DNA from: Drosophila miranda
Lineage: Eukaryota; Arthropoda; Insecta; Diptera; Drosophilidae
DNA: 64,000 bases
NCBI RefSeq assembly: GCF_003369915.1
Contig: NC_046673.1
Location: 13,624,001 to 13,688,000, forward strand
Reading direction: 5' to 3'
In this document: positions 48,501 to 60,300 of the stretch, piece by piece
Layout: each line of letters begins with the position of its first letter
How positions within the stretch are numbered: position 1 is the first letter of the stretch
The notes under the pieces: generated by a model
Databases searched by the model: none
Told to the model about the DNA's origin: nothing
What the model saw: only the letters and a program-made list of their open reading frames with translations
Translations under genes and position numbers: made by a program

Positions 48501-51500
48501 AATTTTTCTTAAAAACTTGATGTTAAATCGAATAGAATGTAAATATTTTAAGAAACTATCTTATGCTATTCCAAAGGTGTTTAGTGGAAGGTTTTTTTAG
48601 GATTTGCGTCAATTTCTGCATCTGTATAAATGTTTGTGAAATATGAGGATTTTTGATTAAAAATAAAGGAGTTTTGTAAGGACTTTTATTAATGCATTTT
48701 CTGCATCACTGTACCCCTTTTGATTACGAGAATTTATAGAGTACAGTGCCAGGGTATACTTGATATGTATAAGCTATAAGTATCTTCTATAATATATGTA
48801 TCCCTTCGACAATGGAAATTATTTCCATATTTAAAGAATAAGCGTCGTCCTTAGGCTTTTAGTATTTGACAAACTTTGACAAACAAGGATGTTTTAGCCT
48901 AAAATTAGATATAAAAGTACATATTAAGCCAGGAAATAATCAATCATTTGTCATGATGGATCATTACACAAAAAAGTCCCAATAACCATTATAGATTTGT
49001 TCCAATGTTAGATGACCTTTTTTTTTAGATTTCCAAGACATATTTTTTGCCATTCAACATAATTTTCCTTATTCAGACCAGACCCCTTTAGTTGTCATTT
49101 CAATTTGAGAAATCTTTAACTCATTTCTCAAACGTAGTGTCCCCATGCCATTGGCCAAAGAAACACGTACTTATGGAGTGTACATACCTATGTGGGAATG
49201 TTTGCCTAACGAATATAACTATTTGTGGGCAAACACACTCGAGAAAAACTCGACCAACTTGTGGGTCAGATAGGGTCAGAGATATTTGCTGCTTCTGCTG
49301 GTTAGTGGTGCTTCCTGTTTCCTTTTTCCTGTTTCTTCCTGCTGGCAGTTAATCGCCCTCAATTGCCTCGAAAGAGTAACTTACACACGCTTTTCACGCA
49401 CAAAATACGCCGACAGCGCTCCCTCATTGGTAAAAGCCCACAACAATATTTGTCTTTGACCCTATTATTTACTAAATTACCTTTTCCTTTCGGCGAAACC
49501 CACACCGCTGCCACCCCACAACACACCACCCCATTCCCATTGCCATTCCCATGATGCTGATGGCCATATGCTTGGGCCTGGGTCTCTCTCTCTCTCTTAC
49601 TGGCAACTCGCTAAGGCACTCGTCAAGGCATCTGCAGGTGAATTTATTTCTTTTGCTCGGGTTAATCCACTACAAAAACAACAACAACAGCGGCAGCAGC
49701 ACAACTCTCAACTGGAACTCAATGGAGCCCAACCCCGAGCGAGCTCTCAACTAACCTGCCACTGCCACTGCCACTGACTTTGCCCCAAAACACACACAAA
49801 TACGACTGCGACTATGACTACCACTACCACTACGAATGCGAATACGAAGAGCATCGCAGGAAGCTCTCGACTGGCTGGCATACTGAGAGACTGCCTGAAG
49901 TGAGCAAGCAGCCGTGCCGCACCTGCCCCTGCCCCTGCCCTTGCCCTTGCCCCAGAGTGGCCCGAGGAGCTAAACGTGTGTGTACAAAGTGATTATAATT
50001 TCTTTAAGTGATTTCAGCATTACCTCAAGGTATTTCGCCTTAATTGAAAACCGTTCCGTTAAATGGCTGTGGCGGCCGTGTTTGTGGTTGAATGCGAATG
50101 CTCAACTCCAAAAACTTGCACACCATACCACACCAGTGTATTCACCAGTGATTAACTCTATAGAGCATTTATTGTACGGATAAGCTGGCTGTGAGCGTGC
50201 GTGTGTGGATGGATATCTTTGGGGGGTTTTTTTTTAGGTCTACCAAGATGTCAGTGTGGATACACCACGAACCACGGATGGCCCCAACCATCAAATGCGT
50301 GTAATAGTTGGCTGAATGGGGATACGCGGGCTTTGGTTTGCTCTTCGACTTATTTAGACAATAGTTGGCGTGTTTACTGTGGGTTCCCTGGGGTACTCCT
50401 TTGAAAATACTTTGAGTTTCGGCATTAAGACATCTCTTTCTGGTCATGACAATTATTGTTGGTTGTCAAAAGTGTTAGATATTAACCTTTATTGAGTACT
50501 ATAATGATGTCCTTTGTGAACCCATTTAATTGTTATTTTTAGGTATTTTATTATTTTGTTTGTTACATTTAGAAAGTTTTCACACTGCAGGTTTTTTATC
50601 TCACGGAAATAAAGGTTTAAATGATTGAGTTTTTTTAAATATAATAAATTTTGGTGGCTTTTTACCATTTTATTTATAATATTTTGGAACCCAGTGGAAG
50701 TACAAACTTATTGTCAAAATTTTTACAGCAATAGGATATCCGATAAATTTGGATAAATTTTGTTGAAATGCATAGGACCGGCAAGTTACCAAATATTAGA
50801 AAAAATATTAAAATATCTATATTAATCCTTTGAAGCTATAGCATTTTTTTTCCTAGCTTTAGGTCTGCTTTTTCTACCATTCTTTCCATGACTCCTCCTT
50901 GTATATTCTTTCAGAAATCGGTAAAACAATTTAAAACTGGAAGTAACTAAACCCTCAACCCGTGTCAACGTTCCCTCTGGCACTATGGATTATGCAGCTA
51001 GAGAAGAAAAAAAAAAAAAAATGGTCGAGTCGAAAAAAAAAAATGTTTGCAATTGCAAGCGGTTTAAAGCTTTCTCTCTCTCTCTGTCGTTCTTGTTTTT
51101 AATTAGTTTCCCAACGACTGTATGGTTTTTTTTTGCGGCCTCGCCTGGCAGCCACGGTGCAAAAGTTTTTTCTGCGTGCAAGTTTTTCGATTTTGGCATT
51201 GGCCGGGGCAAACGCATTCCTGCGTTGGAGGGGGCTTGGCATGTAGTTATATTTGGTCATAAATAAATGGACATGCCATAGAAGAAGTGACCCTCAGCAG
51301 CGAGCACTTTCAGCCCGGTCATAATTCCTTGACAACGGTTTGCATTATTCACATAAAAGTTTATGGCAATGGCCCATTCAAGCCATTCAAGTAAGGTAAC
51401 GCACCATCAACCATCACCATCTCAGTACCGTCCCGTACAGGCCCGTACCGTCCCGTCCCGCACCGTCCCGTCTCGGTACATTTGCATTTTAAACATTAAT

Positions 51501-52611
51501 AGGTGCATAATTTAAAAAAGCTAGAACAAATGAGGCCGCTGTGGGCTAACAACGGGTTAATTAATAATTCCCAGCCTTAAAACCTAACGTGTACTTATTT
51601 GGGGGATCCATTCGACAAATGGCAACTCTTTAAAAGGGTTTACTGTCTTTAAGGCCCCGCGCAGCGCAGCCAGCCCCCTTTTCTTTTTTTTTTTTTGTTT
51701 AGCCCGAGAACTCCTGAACTTTTTTCCTTTGTGTTTTTTAATTTTAATTATTATTACGAGAATGTCCAATAAGGCGCGCGCTCCGGCTGAGAGCAGGACA
51801 GTCTATGGTTATGGCGGGGGTGCTCTCTGTCCATCCCCCCGTTCTTTATTTTTTTTTTTTTTGGATGTATCCCCCTGGCGAATGGGTATCCGAATCCGAA
51901 ACCGAATCCAGCAGGGCAAACTTTCGTTGAGTCCCGGCAATTACTATCAGCCTTCCGTTTGCCAGAGGTCCCTGCTCTTAATGAAGCCATCCTGCCATTC
52001 GCATCCGCATCCTTTTGCCACCATCAAATGGTGTTGCATTGGGCTCTTAGTCTTGGTCTGGTCTCGTCTCGTCTCGTCTCGGACTACTTTGCTCTTCTGT
52101 CGTCAGGAGATTGTCGTTTTTAATCTCAAGCGTGGTTATGTCAGGGGTGGGGTGTTATGGTGGTGTTGGGGCTGGGGCTGGGGCAACACTTAGAGGGTAA
52201 GGGTAGTTCGACTACGGGCATGTTTCGGTTCGGTCTGCTTTTCGGGTGGGTGGGGTCTGGGGTGCCAAAATGATTGCGAAATTGAATTTTCAATTTTATT
52301 TTTCGAATAAAAAATTCAAAAGCAAAAGGCAACAGCCAGGAACCAGCAGCCAGCAACCAGAAAGGCAAAAGCGCTCTTCCGTATCCAAAAAATATTTATT
52401 GCATATAAACTTTTATTACAATTTGTGTTTATTTGCTCAACCTCTTTTCAATTAGAAACCAGAGAAAGACAGAGAGGGAGAGAGAGAGAGTGGTTAAAGT
52501 CGTAAAACAAATCACAAAAAGTACAAAAATATAGCAGCCGAAATGAAAGAATTTTCAGCAATATCGTATGTATAGTATATACAATATATCTACGATATAC
52601 TACATTTTGCC

Positions 52612-52661
52612 TATCGATAATCGATAGCGCATCTTGAGCTTTTGTCGCTCTGGTCACACTA
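52612..52661 (+). promoter_or_regulatory. DRE plus motif 1 core promoter of the eIF1-like gene
   Basis: TATCGATAATCGATA (52612-52626) holds a DRE and an overlapping inverted half-site. TGGTCACACTA (52651-52661) matches Drosophila core-promoter motif 1 (consensus YGGTCACACTR), which normally sits at the transcription start. The start codon follows 79 bases on, so a short 5' UTR is expected. Both motifs are typical of constitutively expressed fly genes. Confidence 0.75.
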
Positions 52662-52739
52662 TCGACTATTCCGAGAAACCAAGCCAAGCCGACAGATTTT
52701 TTCTTTGTCATTCTGCCGTGTATTTGTATAATTATTATT

Positions 52740-53072
52740 ATGTACAAACAGAATCTTACCGGTCGCGATGTCAACAATAACAATGTCGTTGAGCGCCCGG
52801 CCAAGCAGGTGCATATAATAATTCAGAAGGGTTCCGGCTACAAAACGCAAACCACTGTCCAGGGCCTATCCGACGAGTGCAAATTGATAAAAATCGTGCG
52901 CGCCTATAAAAAGGAATTCTCCTGCAATGTAATTGTCACCGAGCATCCGGAGTATGGGGAAGTTATCCAGCTGCAGGGCGATCAAAGTCAGAGGATCTCC
53001 CGCTGGCTGGTCAGGATGGGATTTGCCAAATCCGATCAGGTGAAGTTGCACTCACCTGACGAGCGCTTTTAA
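52740..53072 (+). CDS. divergent eIF1 (SUI1-domain) translation initiation factor
   Basis: An intronless 110-residue protein of the eIF1/SUI1 family, which binds the 40S subunit near the P site and polices start-codon choice. Family hallmarks present are KTQTTVQGL, IVRAYKKEF, EHPEYGEVIQLQGDQ and ISRWLVRMGFA. It differs from the canonical eIF1: the N-terminal tail is unlike it, the 18S-contacting loop QRNGRKT reads QKGSGYKT (Arg to Tyr), ACNGTVIEHPEYG reads SCNVIVTEHPEYG, and the C-terminus runs on to HSPDERF instead of ending KVHGF. The canonical fly eIF1 is, from memory, on another arm, so this is probably a diverged paralogue, perhaps of retro origin. The housekeeping promoter and clean frame argue that it is functional. 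Confidence 0.85.
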   Translation: MYKQNLTGRDVNNNNVVERPAKQVHIIIQKGSGYKTQTTVQGLSDECKLIKIVRAYKKEFSCNVIVTEHPEYGEVIQLQGDQSQRISRWLVRMGFAKSDQVKLHSPDERF

Positions 53073-53164
53073 GCACTCATACTCTCACATGTAAGTAGAC
53101 ACATGCACACGAACATACACATATACATATGTATGTGTACATGCTAAGATGTTGACTTTTGTCC

Positions 53165-53165
<1 letters not shown>

Positions 53166-53210
<45 letters not shown>
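53166..53210. repeat. (CAG)15 repeat downstream of the eIF1-like gene
   Basis: Fifteen perfect CAG units starting 94 bases after the eIF1-like stop codon, probably in its 3' UTR. Confidence 0.9.
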
Positions 53211-53211
<1 letters not shown>

Positions 53212-53751
53212 CATGAGTCGGCAGAATCGACCGACGGCAGACGGCAGACGGGGCCAAATATGAAACAAATTTAAATCAACTGTAACTAGCTCTCTTTCTG
53301 GTTTAATTAATGAGAGTGACTTGTGCTTGTACTGCGGGACAGCCGACGACTCCAAGGATTCCAACAAATCATTCTGCCAACACACACACCCACACACACA
53401 CACATACAGAGATTGTTTGCCAACACTTAGCCAATGGATTTCTGTATTTATTACATTTTATACATATACATATATATATATGGTACAAATGACAGACTGT
53501 CGCCGACACGATGATTTGACGAAGCGAAACAGAGGTCTGAAACAAAAGAAAATCACGCAACCCACTGTCATGTCGGACCAATAATTGAAAAGTCCCCACT
53601 GCCCGCGCTGAATGGTCGTCTGGCCATGACAATCATCAATCATTTAGGTGTGTTCCCCCCGGCTGCCTGCTCTGCTCCTTTTCCTGCTGTTGCGTGATGT
53701 TTGGCTGCCATCCCCCTGGGTGGGGCCGGAACTCAAACAATACACGGACTT
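53211..53751. other. flank of the eIF1-like gene, no gene seen
   Basis: Mixed sequence with CA-rich runs near 53383-53402. One frame near 53315-53375 codes LCLYCGTADDSKDS but runs into the CA repeat and is not accepted as coding. Confidence 0.4.
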
Positions 53752-54127
53752 CTAAGTAATACAAGACACACACACACACACACACACACACTAATTCGAT
53801 TTAAGCCGGCGAAATGTAAGGTTTGCAAAATACTCCAAGTTTTCATTTAATAGGTAACTAATTTTTGTATTTCATCAGCTAAGATACATACATATGGAAC
53901 CTGTTCAGAGAGAAGGGACAGAAACCTCTCCACTTCCATAATTTCCTAAGTAATACAAGACACACACACACACACTAATTCGATTTAAGCCGGCGAAATT
54001 TAAGGTTTGCAAAATACTCCAAGTTTTCATTTAATAGGTAACTAATTTTTGTATTACATCAGCTAAACTACATACGTATTGAACCTGTTCAGAGGGAAGG
54101 GACAGAAACCTCTCCACTTCCATAATA
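53752..54127. repeat. two-copy tandem duplication, about 190 bp each
   Basis: Copy 1 (53752-53945) and copy 2 (53946-about 54127) both start ctaagtaatacaagacacac, pass through a CA run (10 bases shorter in copy 2) and share the non-repetitive rest (taattcgatttaagccggcg, ttcagag...gaagggacagaaacc) with only a few substitutions. The high identity suggests a recent duplication. Confidence 0.9.
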
Positions 54128-55419
54128 TCCCACATTTCGATTTGGAAGTCTACAACCCCTCTACGACTATTAGAAATGTCTTACAAAACTGAACACATCT
54201 TTACATTGAAGAATGTCTGCGGCACATCTATACAACTCACTAAAACTAAACTAAATTTAAATCAAAATAAACAATCAAATGGATGGATTTGAATTGGAAC
54301 TTCATTTAATTAGATGAAAAATGTACCTTTTCACCACCTTTTCATTGTATTAGTTTATTTGTTATTGGTTCACGAAGCATTTACTAAATACATTTAGTAT
54401 ATATTGGTGTTTGGTAATTGGCACCGCTTTAAAGTTGATGGGTGCAAAAAATAAAAACAAAAAATGGAAAATGGAAAAGGACAAAGATCAGGAACTGTCT
54501 AAAACAATCAAATGTACTTGCTTACTTCCGCTTAATTAATTTCAAACCCTAAATTCAGCTGTGCCAACAGACTTTTCCCGCTGCTGCCACTGCCACTGCC
54601 AGCCCGAAATGCCTCTGGGCCATTTACACATGAATGTGTGTGCGCCCGTACCCGTCCCGCTTCCGGGACGCGAGCCGAGTCCCGGGATGCCGTTGGAAAA
54701 TTGTTCAACTCAAAGTATACGCATATTGTACATATATGGAGCGCACTGTGTTTGTCATTGAGGAAGCATTTGCCCCTGTTTGATTTCCTTTCCCATTCCG
54801 CTCTCATTATGCACAAATTAAAATCTAATTGTAAGGAAAGGCAGCGGCCACAAATCGAGCAACAAAGAGCAAATCCCTCGCTCCGAGGACCACAGTCACG
54901 GCACCAGTCAGTACCAGTATCGAGAGTTGGAGTAGGAGTCGGAGTCGGAGTCTGAGGTCGGAGTCGGCCGGTCAACAGCCATCCGATATTGTTCCACTCA
55001 GTGACTCCCCAGCCGGGTACCCGTGCCCGGACATTCCTTTATGCAAATTAATTTCAATTGATTGCGCCCGAAACGAAACACTTTTTATTTTGACATTCCG
55101 CTGGCGCAAACACATTATATCCTTAGATAAACGACATTTGCTTTGATGCCGCTCATGTGAACACGGGGCCGGTGCAGGGGCAGGGGCAGGGGCCGGCATA
55201 GTATTGTTATTCCACAATGGGTTAGCGACGGGGTGTGGGGGCCAATGTCGATGCTCCAACTTATTAATGTCGGTGCACATTATGAGTGAGCATTTCCTTT
55301 GGCGGAGTTTGTTCTCTGATTCCAGGCTGTGCTCCATCTCCATCCCATGCAAAATATAACCACTGCCACTGGATATGATGTTTCGACGTATTGTTTTCTG
55401 GTGTCTCAAAATAAAAACT
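54128..55419. other. non-coding, no gene seen
   Basis: AT-rich to 54.5 kb, then mixed DNA with GAGTC/GGAGTC repeats near 54920-54968 and GGGGCA repeats near 55175-55195. No coding frame is supported. Confidence 0.45.
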
Positions 55420-55778
55420 CTATAAAATGGGGCTACACTTAAAGTCTCGAAACAATTCTTCGGGACTGCCGTCCTTAGACTTAGAAAGACTTAGAGAGTC
55501 TAGCATCTCCTGCAGCTCGTACATCTCCTCGCTTTCTGGACTTCTCCTGTGGAACACTTTCTGCCCTTCCTAGCACCCTTCATGCAGGACATGGCCTTGG
55601 CCTTCTTTAGTTTCGGTTTGGGCTTACGGTCTGTCGGGTGCCCCGGGGGTGTGTAACGGGATCGTGCAGCAGCTGACTGGGGCCCTAAACTCTGGCCACG
55701 AGGGGCAGAGACTTGGATCACCCTGTGAATCCCCACAAGAACCACTGGTGGCTCCGCTCCAGGCTGGTCAAAGAACAT
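55420..55778 (-). pseudogene. frame-broken small gene, basic Lys/Pro-rich protein
   Basis: The ORF from 55778 codes MFFDQPGAEPPVVLVG and continues through a Pro/Lys-rich basic part (KPKPKLKKAK), ending at a stop at 55500. Near 55550-55560 coding character moves to another minus-strand frame, which reads VFHRRSPESEEMYELQEML and DSLSLSKSKDGSPEELF and stops at 55420. That second frame has good codon choice, acidic amphipathic sequence and no start of its own before the switch except an internal ATG. A single-base indel, real or from assembly, would explain it. Possible readings are a pseudogene, an assembly error or programmed frameshifting. The family is not recognised. Confidence 0.4.
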
Positions 55779-55948
55779 CCTTAAAACTAAAAAATTACAA
55801 TTTTTGTTAATTATGCATAGATTATTCTTAGATCATTCTATTGGTATATTTAATTCTTCTGAGCGGATATTGTGAGTAGATTTATGGCCCCTGGTCTGAA
55901 GAATCAAAAAGCAGAATTAGATTCAGAATTCTTTACTGCCATTAAAAA
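55779..55948. other. upstream flank of the frame-broken gene
   Basis: AT-rich sequence that would hold the promoter of the minus-strand gene. No motif was assigned. Confidence 0.35.
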
Positions 55949-56017
55949 GCAACAGGTGGCGCATTTCTCGTATTTTGACACAAACCCAACGATCATCACT
56001 GCAGCGCCATCTGCTGG
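55949..56017. promoter_or_regulatory. pair of CTCF-type motifs, candidate insulator
   Basis: GCGCCATCTGCTGG at 56004-56017 matches the CTCF consensus CCASYAGRKGGCRS at all 14 positions on the minus strand. GCAACAGGTGGCGC at 55949-55962 matches at 12 of 14 on the plus strand. The two face each other, about 40 bases apart. Drosophila CTCF uses nearly the same core. Binding is inferred only from the motif. Confidence 0.5.
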
Positions 56018-56199
56018 GTTTCGCAGAAGATAGCCTTCTTAACGGAGTACATGCCTATATGTATGTATGTATGTGTGTATGCATTTGCATATGTATATGT
56101 ACAAATTCGTATAATCCTTCCAAAGAATAGATATAAAGTATTATTTTTGTCTACAGAATCAATAGCATTATCGTTATATTCCTTCTCTTTCTTTCTTTA

Positions 56200-57310
56200 G
56201 AAACATCTTGATGAAAGGCCTGGAATTATATACATATAGACATATTCCTAGACGGATTCTGGATGTTCGCCGAGTCTGGTTCCGATTGGTAAGCCAAGCC
56301 ACAATATAATTACCAATGCTTTGGGCCTCCCAGCCACTTAGGATACCTGACTTATGGCGGAAAGAAATCCTCCTAATTGATGCTAAAAAAAAGCATCAAA
56401 ACCATCAAGTTTTAAACTAAAATCTGGAATCATTCTCTGTTTTTATACCCGATAATCAAAGAGCATAGAGGTATATTAGATTTGTGGTGGAGATTCCCAG
56501 AAGGAAGCGTTTCGGACTCCATAGAGTATACATATATATTTTTGATCAGCATCAGTCTGTCCATCGTCATGAAAAAAGAGGGAGAGAGACCATGCAATAG
56601 GCAACAGGCAACAGGCATTGGCTTCGAAACATTTAAAATATATTGTATATGTTTCATAAATCAGAATACACATACATTTATGTGTATTGACAGAGTAAAG
56701 GGTATAAATGTAATGCCGCTGACCTATCTTTAATGTATTCAATTAAATTAAAAATTATATTTACAAAAATGTCTTTTCTAAATATTTCGTTACTTCTCAA
56801 GAGCCTGAACCGCTTGCAGATTGCAGCGAAAGCAGTTCTTGTGGTGGATTCTAGAGGATCTCCGTCCAATCCGCGACTCCTGAATGCGGTCGTCAAACTC
56901 GTACCCCGACGGATGGCAATGAGGAAAAGGCAGATGGCATGGGATGAGGAAGACAGAAAACATTGCGTTTCCTTCCCCTCGATTCAGCCAAATGAGCTAT
57001 AAATAGTTTATAAGAATCCGAATGGAACTTCAATTTTAATGGAGTTGAAGATTTTAATATTTTCTTTAACATTTCACATGGTTTTACACACTGGTCGAAA
57101 TGGATTATCTTTAATGATAACAATTTGAATTAATTTAAATGCTTATTCAGACACTTTTTTAAACTACTTAAAAGTTTTTTTTGTGATTCCCAAATGTAAT
57201 ACTCATATACATACATAATGAGGATGACTTACTAAAAAAATCTTACCTTTATTATTTATTCAACAATACCATGATTAGTAGCTCGTTTTATTGGGAATTA
57301 TAGCTACTAT
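56200..57310 (+). pseudogene. decayed partial copy of the HIG1 gene and its 3' flank
   Basis: Three blocks match 11.76-12.47 kb in order. At 56277-56293, ctggttccgattggtaagc matches the end of HIG1 exon 1 and its donor. At 56335-56376, cttaggatacctg and acttatggcggaaag match the acceptor and the last codons, with most of exon 2 deleted; the frame ends GYLTYGGKKSS, compared with VMTYGEKKTP in the parent, and tttaaactaaaatctgga follows as in the parent 3' UTR. At 56762-56820 and 57280-57300 the parent downstream flank recurs (about 80 percent by eye over 58 bases). Splice sites are kept, so this is a DNA-level duplication, not a retrocopy. An in-frame stop precedes the first block, and about 450 bases separate the last two. 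Confidence 0.6.
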
Positions 57311-60300
57311 AGAAACAAAGTCTTCAAAAAGGACGTTGAAGAAACTGAAGAAACTATATCTTCAGGCATAGCCAATAAAAAATGCTATGAAATGTCCAAT
57401 AGTTTTCCTTTTAAACCATGAAACACATATTTTCGAGGTATATATTAATGATTGGAAGTATAGGGATGTGATCTACCATCTATCTATCCAAGAAAATTCT
57501 CCGGCTACTCGCATTTATGATATATAAACTAAGTAGAAAGCGATCTGGTAACTATGACTACTTTAGACAATATTTAAGAGGGTATATATTTAAACAACCC
57601 AGTAAGTGTATTGTTTTTTCAGTGATGGATTCGTTTTCGTGCCTTTTTATGCTGCTATCCAGAAGGGAAGTTCAAGCTTAGCTCCAATTAACGACATTCC
57701 ATAATTATTTGAATTCGAACCCTTTTATGTGAATCACTGCCAATGTCGAAGGGGTAATGCACGATGCGAATAATACCAAAAGGGGTGTGGCCATTGCAAC
57801 CCCTACTACCACGAGTACTACTCCATTAACTTGCAGTCGACAAAAAATTTCATTAACGAAATCTGTGACGACGCACTCGCATTCAAATTCAAATTCAAAT
57901 CCTCATCTACAACCCCATCCAGAGTACATGCATATGCATACAATGACTTTGAAGAGCCCATTTACATGTGTATATTGAAATAATTCCATGGGGGTGTGTG
58001 TGCACAGATTTCGTTTCAGCCCCTTACCAATTATCGTTATATACACACATACATACATACATATATGCTCGTTCTTATGGGGATATATGGACACATACCT
58101 AATCGCTTATGTATGCACCACAATAACCCAAATACCAAATGATCCATTACTGAAAATGTGTAATACGAATATCCAGAAATTGCAAATCAAATTACATATT
58201 TAATGTTTCCCCGAGGAAGACGTTTTACCAGATTTTTGGCCGTTAGTTCCATTAGATAATACGGGTATTTTGGATTAGTCTTAATTATACACCAGAAGCT
58301 GTGATTTCCCTGCCGTTTCCCTTTCGACTGCTCCAGAACCCACCATTACTCATCACCTGAGATCTTCAAGATCTTCATGGTTTAAAGAGAACACAACAAT
58401 ATTATGTGTGAGCAGATTAGATCACTTTTATAAGTATTGTAAGTAGTCGTAAGTATTGCGACACTTCTTACATTATTTTCGGTTCCCAATGCGAACGGAT
58501 CGGATCGGATCGATCAAAACTGCTGGCTCACTTTGGGTAGATTACTGAAGTTTTTGGACCCCCGAAAAAATGTATTTCATTATGTTGATTGACGATGTAT
58601 AATTTGGAAATGAAATTATGATTTATACGGCTTTCCTTTGAGTAGATTGCGGTTGTGGGGGGGAATGCGCTACAATAAAAATTTTACGGTGATGTTGCAA
58701 TGAATGCTCCGGCTCGGCTCGGCTCGGCTCGGGTGGATGGATGGATGGATCGATGGGTGTATTGACTGCCATTGATTAATCATCCTTTGGCGCCGAAACC
58801 TCGGGAAAGTGCAACTAGACACGCGTACTTGGAAATACTGTAATGCGTATGGTATGGGCACAAAGCGAAGCCGCCGAAGCCGGCCGATGTGTAACGCCCA
58901 TTGGATGGTATGGGTTTGGTAAAAACAGGATGGGAATAAATATAATTAACTGCTTATCGACGGGGTGCGAACAATCGAGCGATTCATCTTGGGCCAAAGA
59001 AACGAAAATCATGCCAGAGATCACCAAAAAAAAAAAAAAACACCGAAACGATCATCAGAGCAACAACGTCTTGGAGTTGGAATTGAAATTGGACTTCCAC
59101 GGACAGGTACAAACTTCTTGGGCTGTGTGCTTGATGATTTTGATTGATGATTACCGTATGCTGTACGGGATTGGGACTCGAACACGGACAGGGACAGTTG
59201 CTTGAAGGACAAGGACAAGGACAACTGGCAACAGCAGTGTCATCAAGGTGCATACACCCATTGTCACTAGGGGCCGGCAGGGGATGGCTGTGCCAAAAAG
59301 CCGTTTACATTTGCCCAGATATAATCGGTAATTGGCTTAGGGTCGTAGTAGTGCGGCAGCAACAGGAGCAGCAGCCTCCTCAAAACAGCAGGCAGTGGAA
59401 TCGGCCAAGATCAGGGCCTGAGCACTTGACAAGTATCGATCACAGTCCCATCACTGGGAGAGTACTGAGAGTCCTGTCCTGGTCCTGTCCTGTCCGGTGA
59501 GAGTAATTACACACACTTGATGTGAATAGGATAATTAGCTGTGTTGGCCCCTTTGTGCCCTTTGTTTCACCGCCACTGCCACTGCCACTGCCACCGCCAC
59601 TGCTACCGTGGCTATATGGATGGCCTTTCTCCCGGCTCAGTACCAGTACCAGTATCGGCAGTATCCTGTAGGCTGTCTCCCTCTCTCTCTATCTGCTTAC
59701 CGTGTACTTGCTCTTTTGGCCTCTTGGCCATTTCGCCGGCTCGGGCTGTACGGAGTATTTAACGCTTTGCCGCATTGTTTTGCCTGCTGTGCCGCCGCTC
59801 TCTCGCCGCCTTTTGTCTTTTGATACCTTCCTTTCCCGATGGCGTATCCTTGTGCCCCGACATTTGGCATACCCTACTACCCATTCGCTTTGTTTCGGTG
59901 CGCTAAGGCTAAGCGCATGGCGCTACGGCGGCGCAGCCTCTCGCAGGAGACTCTCCTCGGGCGCAGGATCAGTGCAGATCCTCGGCATTGTGTGCCTTTG
60001 TTCAACCTGCTTGACCTATTATTTTAATTATTCATTCGCAACACTGTGCCATTGTCAGTCGGCATTGTGTTCCCCCTGTTCCTTCAGTATTTTTTTGTTG
60101 GTTCTGTTGTGCTTACCTTTAGGTTAAGCAGCCCCGAATCCCCGGCGTTACCGATTTTACAATTTCAACAAATTTTGCATTCCCTTTCGCCCTTTCGGCA
60201 CTCACTCCCACAACTGCTCTTCCTTTGGCTCTTCCTCTTGCCTGCTTTCTCCTTTCGCCGAGGGAATGGAATGGGAATCTCTTGATTCCGCGTCAGCAGC

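Larger units (their letters stand above)
36739..52611. other. 15.9 kb non-coding stretch
   Basis: No coding frame stands up. It alternates between very AT-rich blocks (40.0-40.9, 45.9-47.0, 48.4-49.1 and 50.4-50.9 kb) and mixed blocks with ATTA/TAAT-rich sequence and simple repeats such as GAC at 37269-37293, GGTCCT near 42393-42417 and ACACGG near 48285-48311. This texture is usual for large regulatory introns or enhancer-rich intergenic DNA near developmental genes. Which gene it belongs to cannot be told from the window. Confidence 0.45.

Noticed and set aside
53315-53375. LCLYCGTADDSKDS, resembling the start of a ZAD zinc-binding domain
   Set aside because: The frame has no start with coding context, runs into a CA repeat and lacks the rest of the domain.
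59702-60127. 141-codon plus-strand ORF
   Set aside because: Composition is that of C/T-rich non-coding DNA, with no domain and overlapping open frames in other phases.
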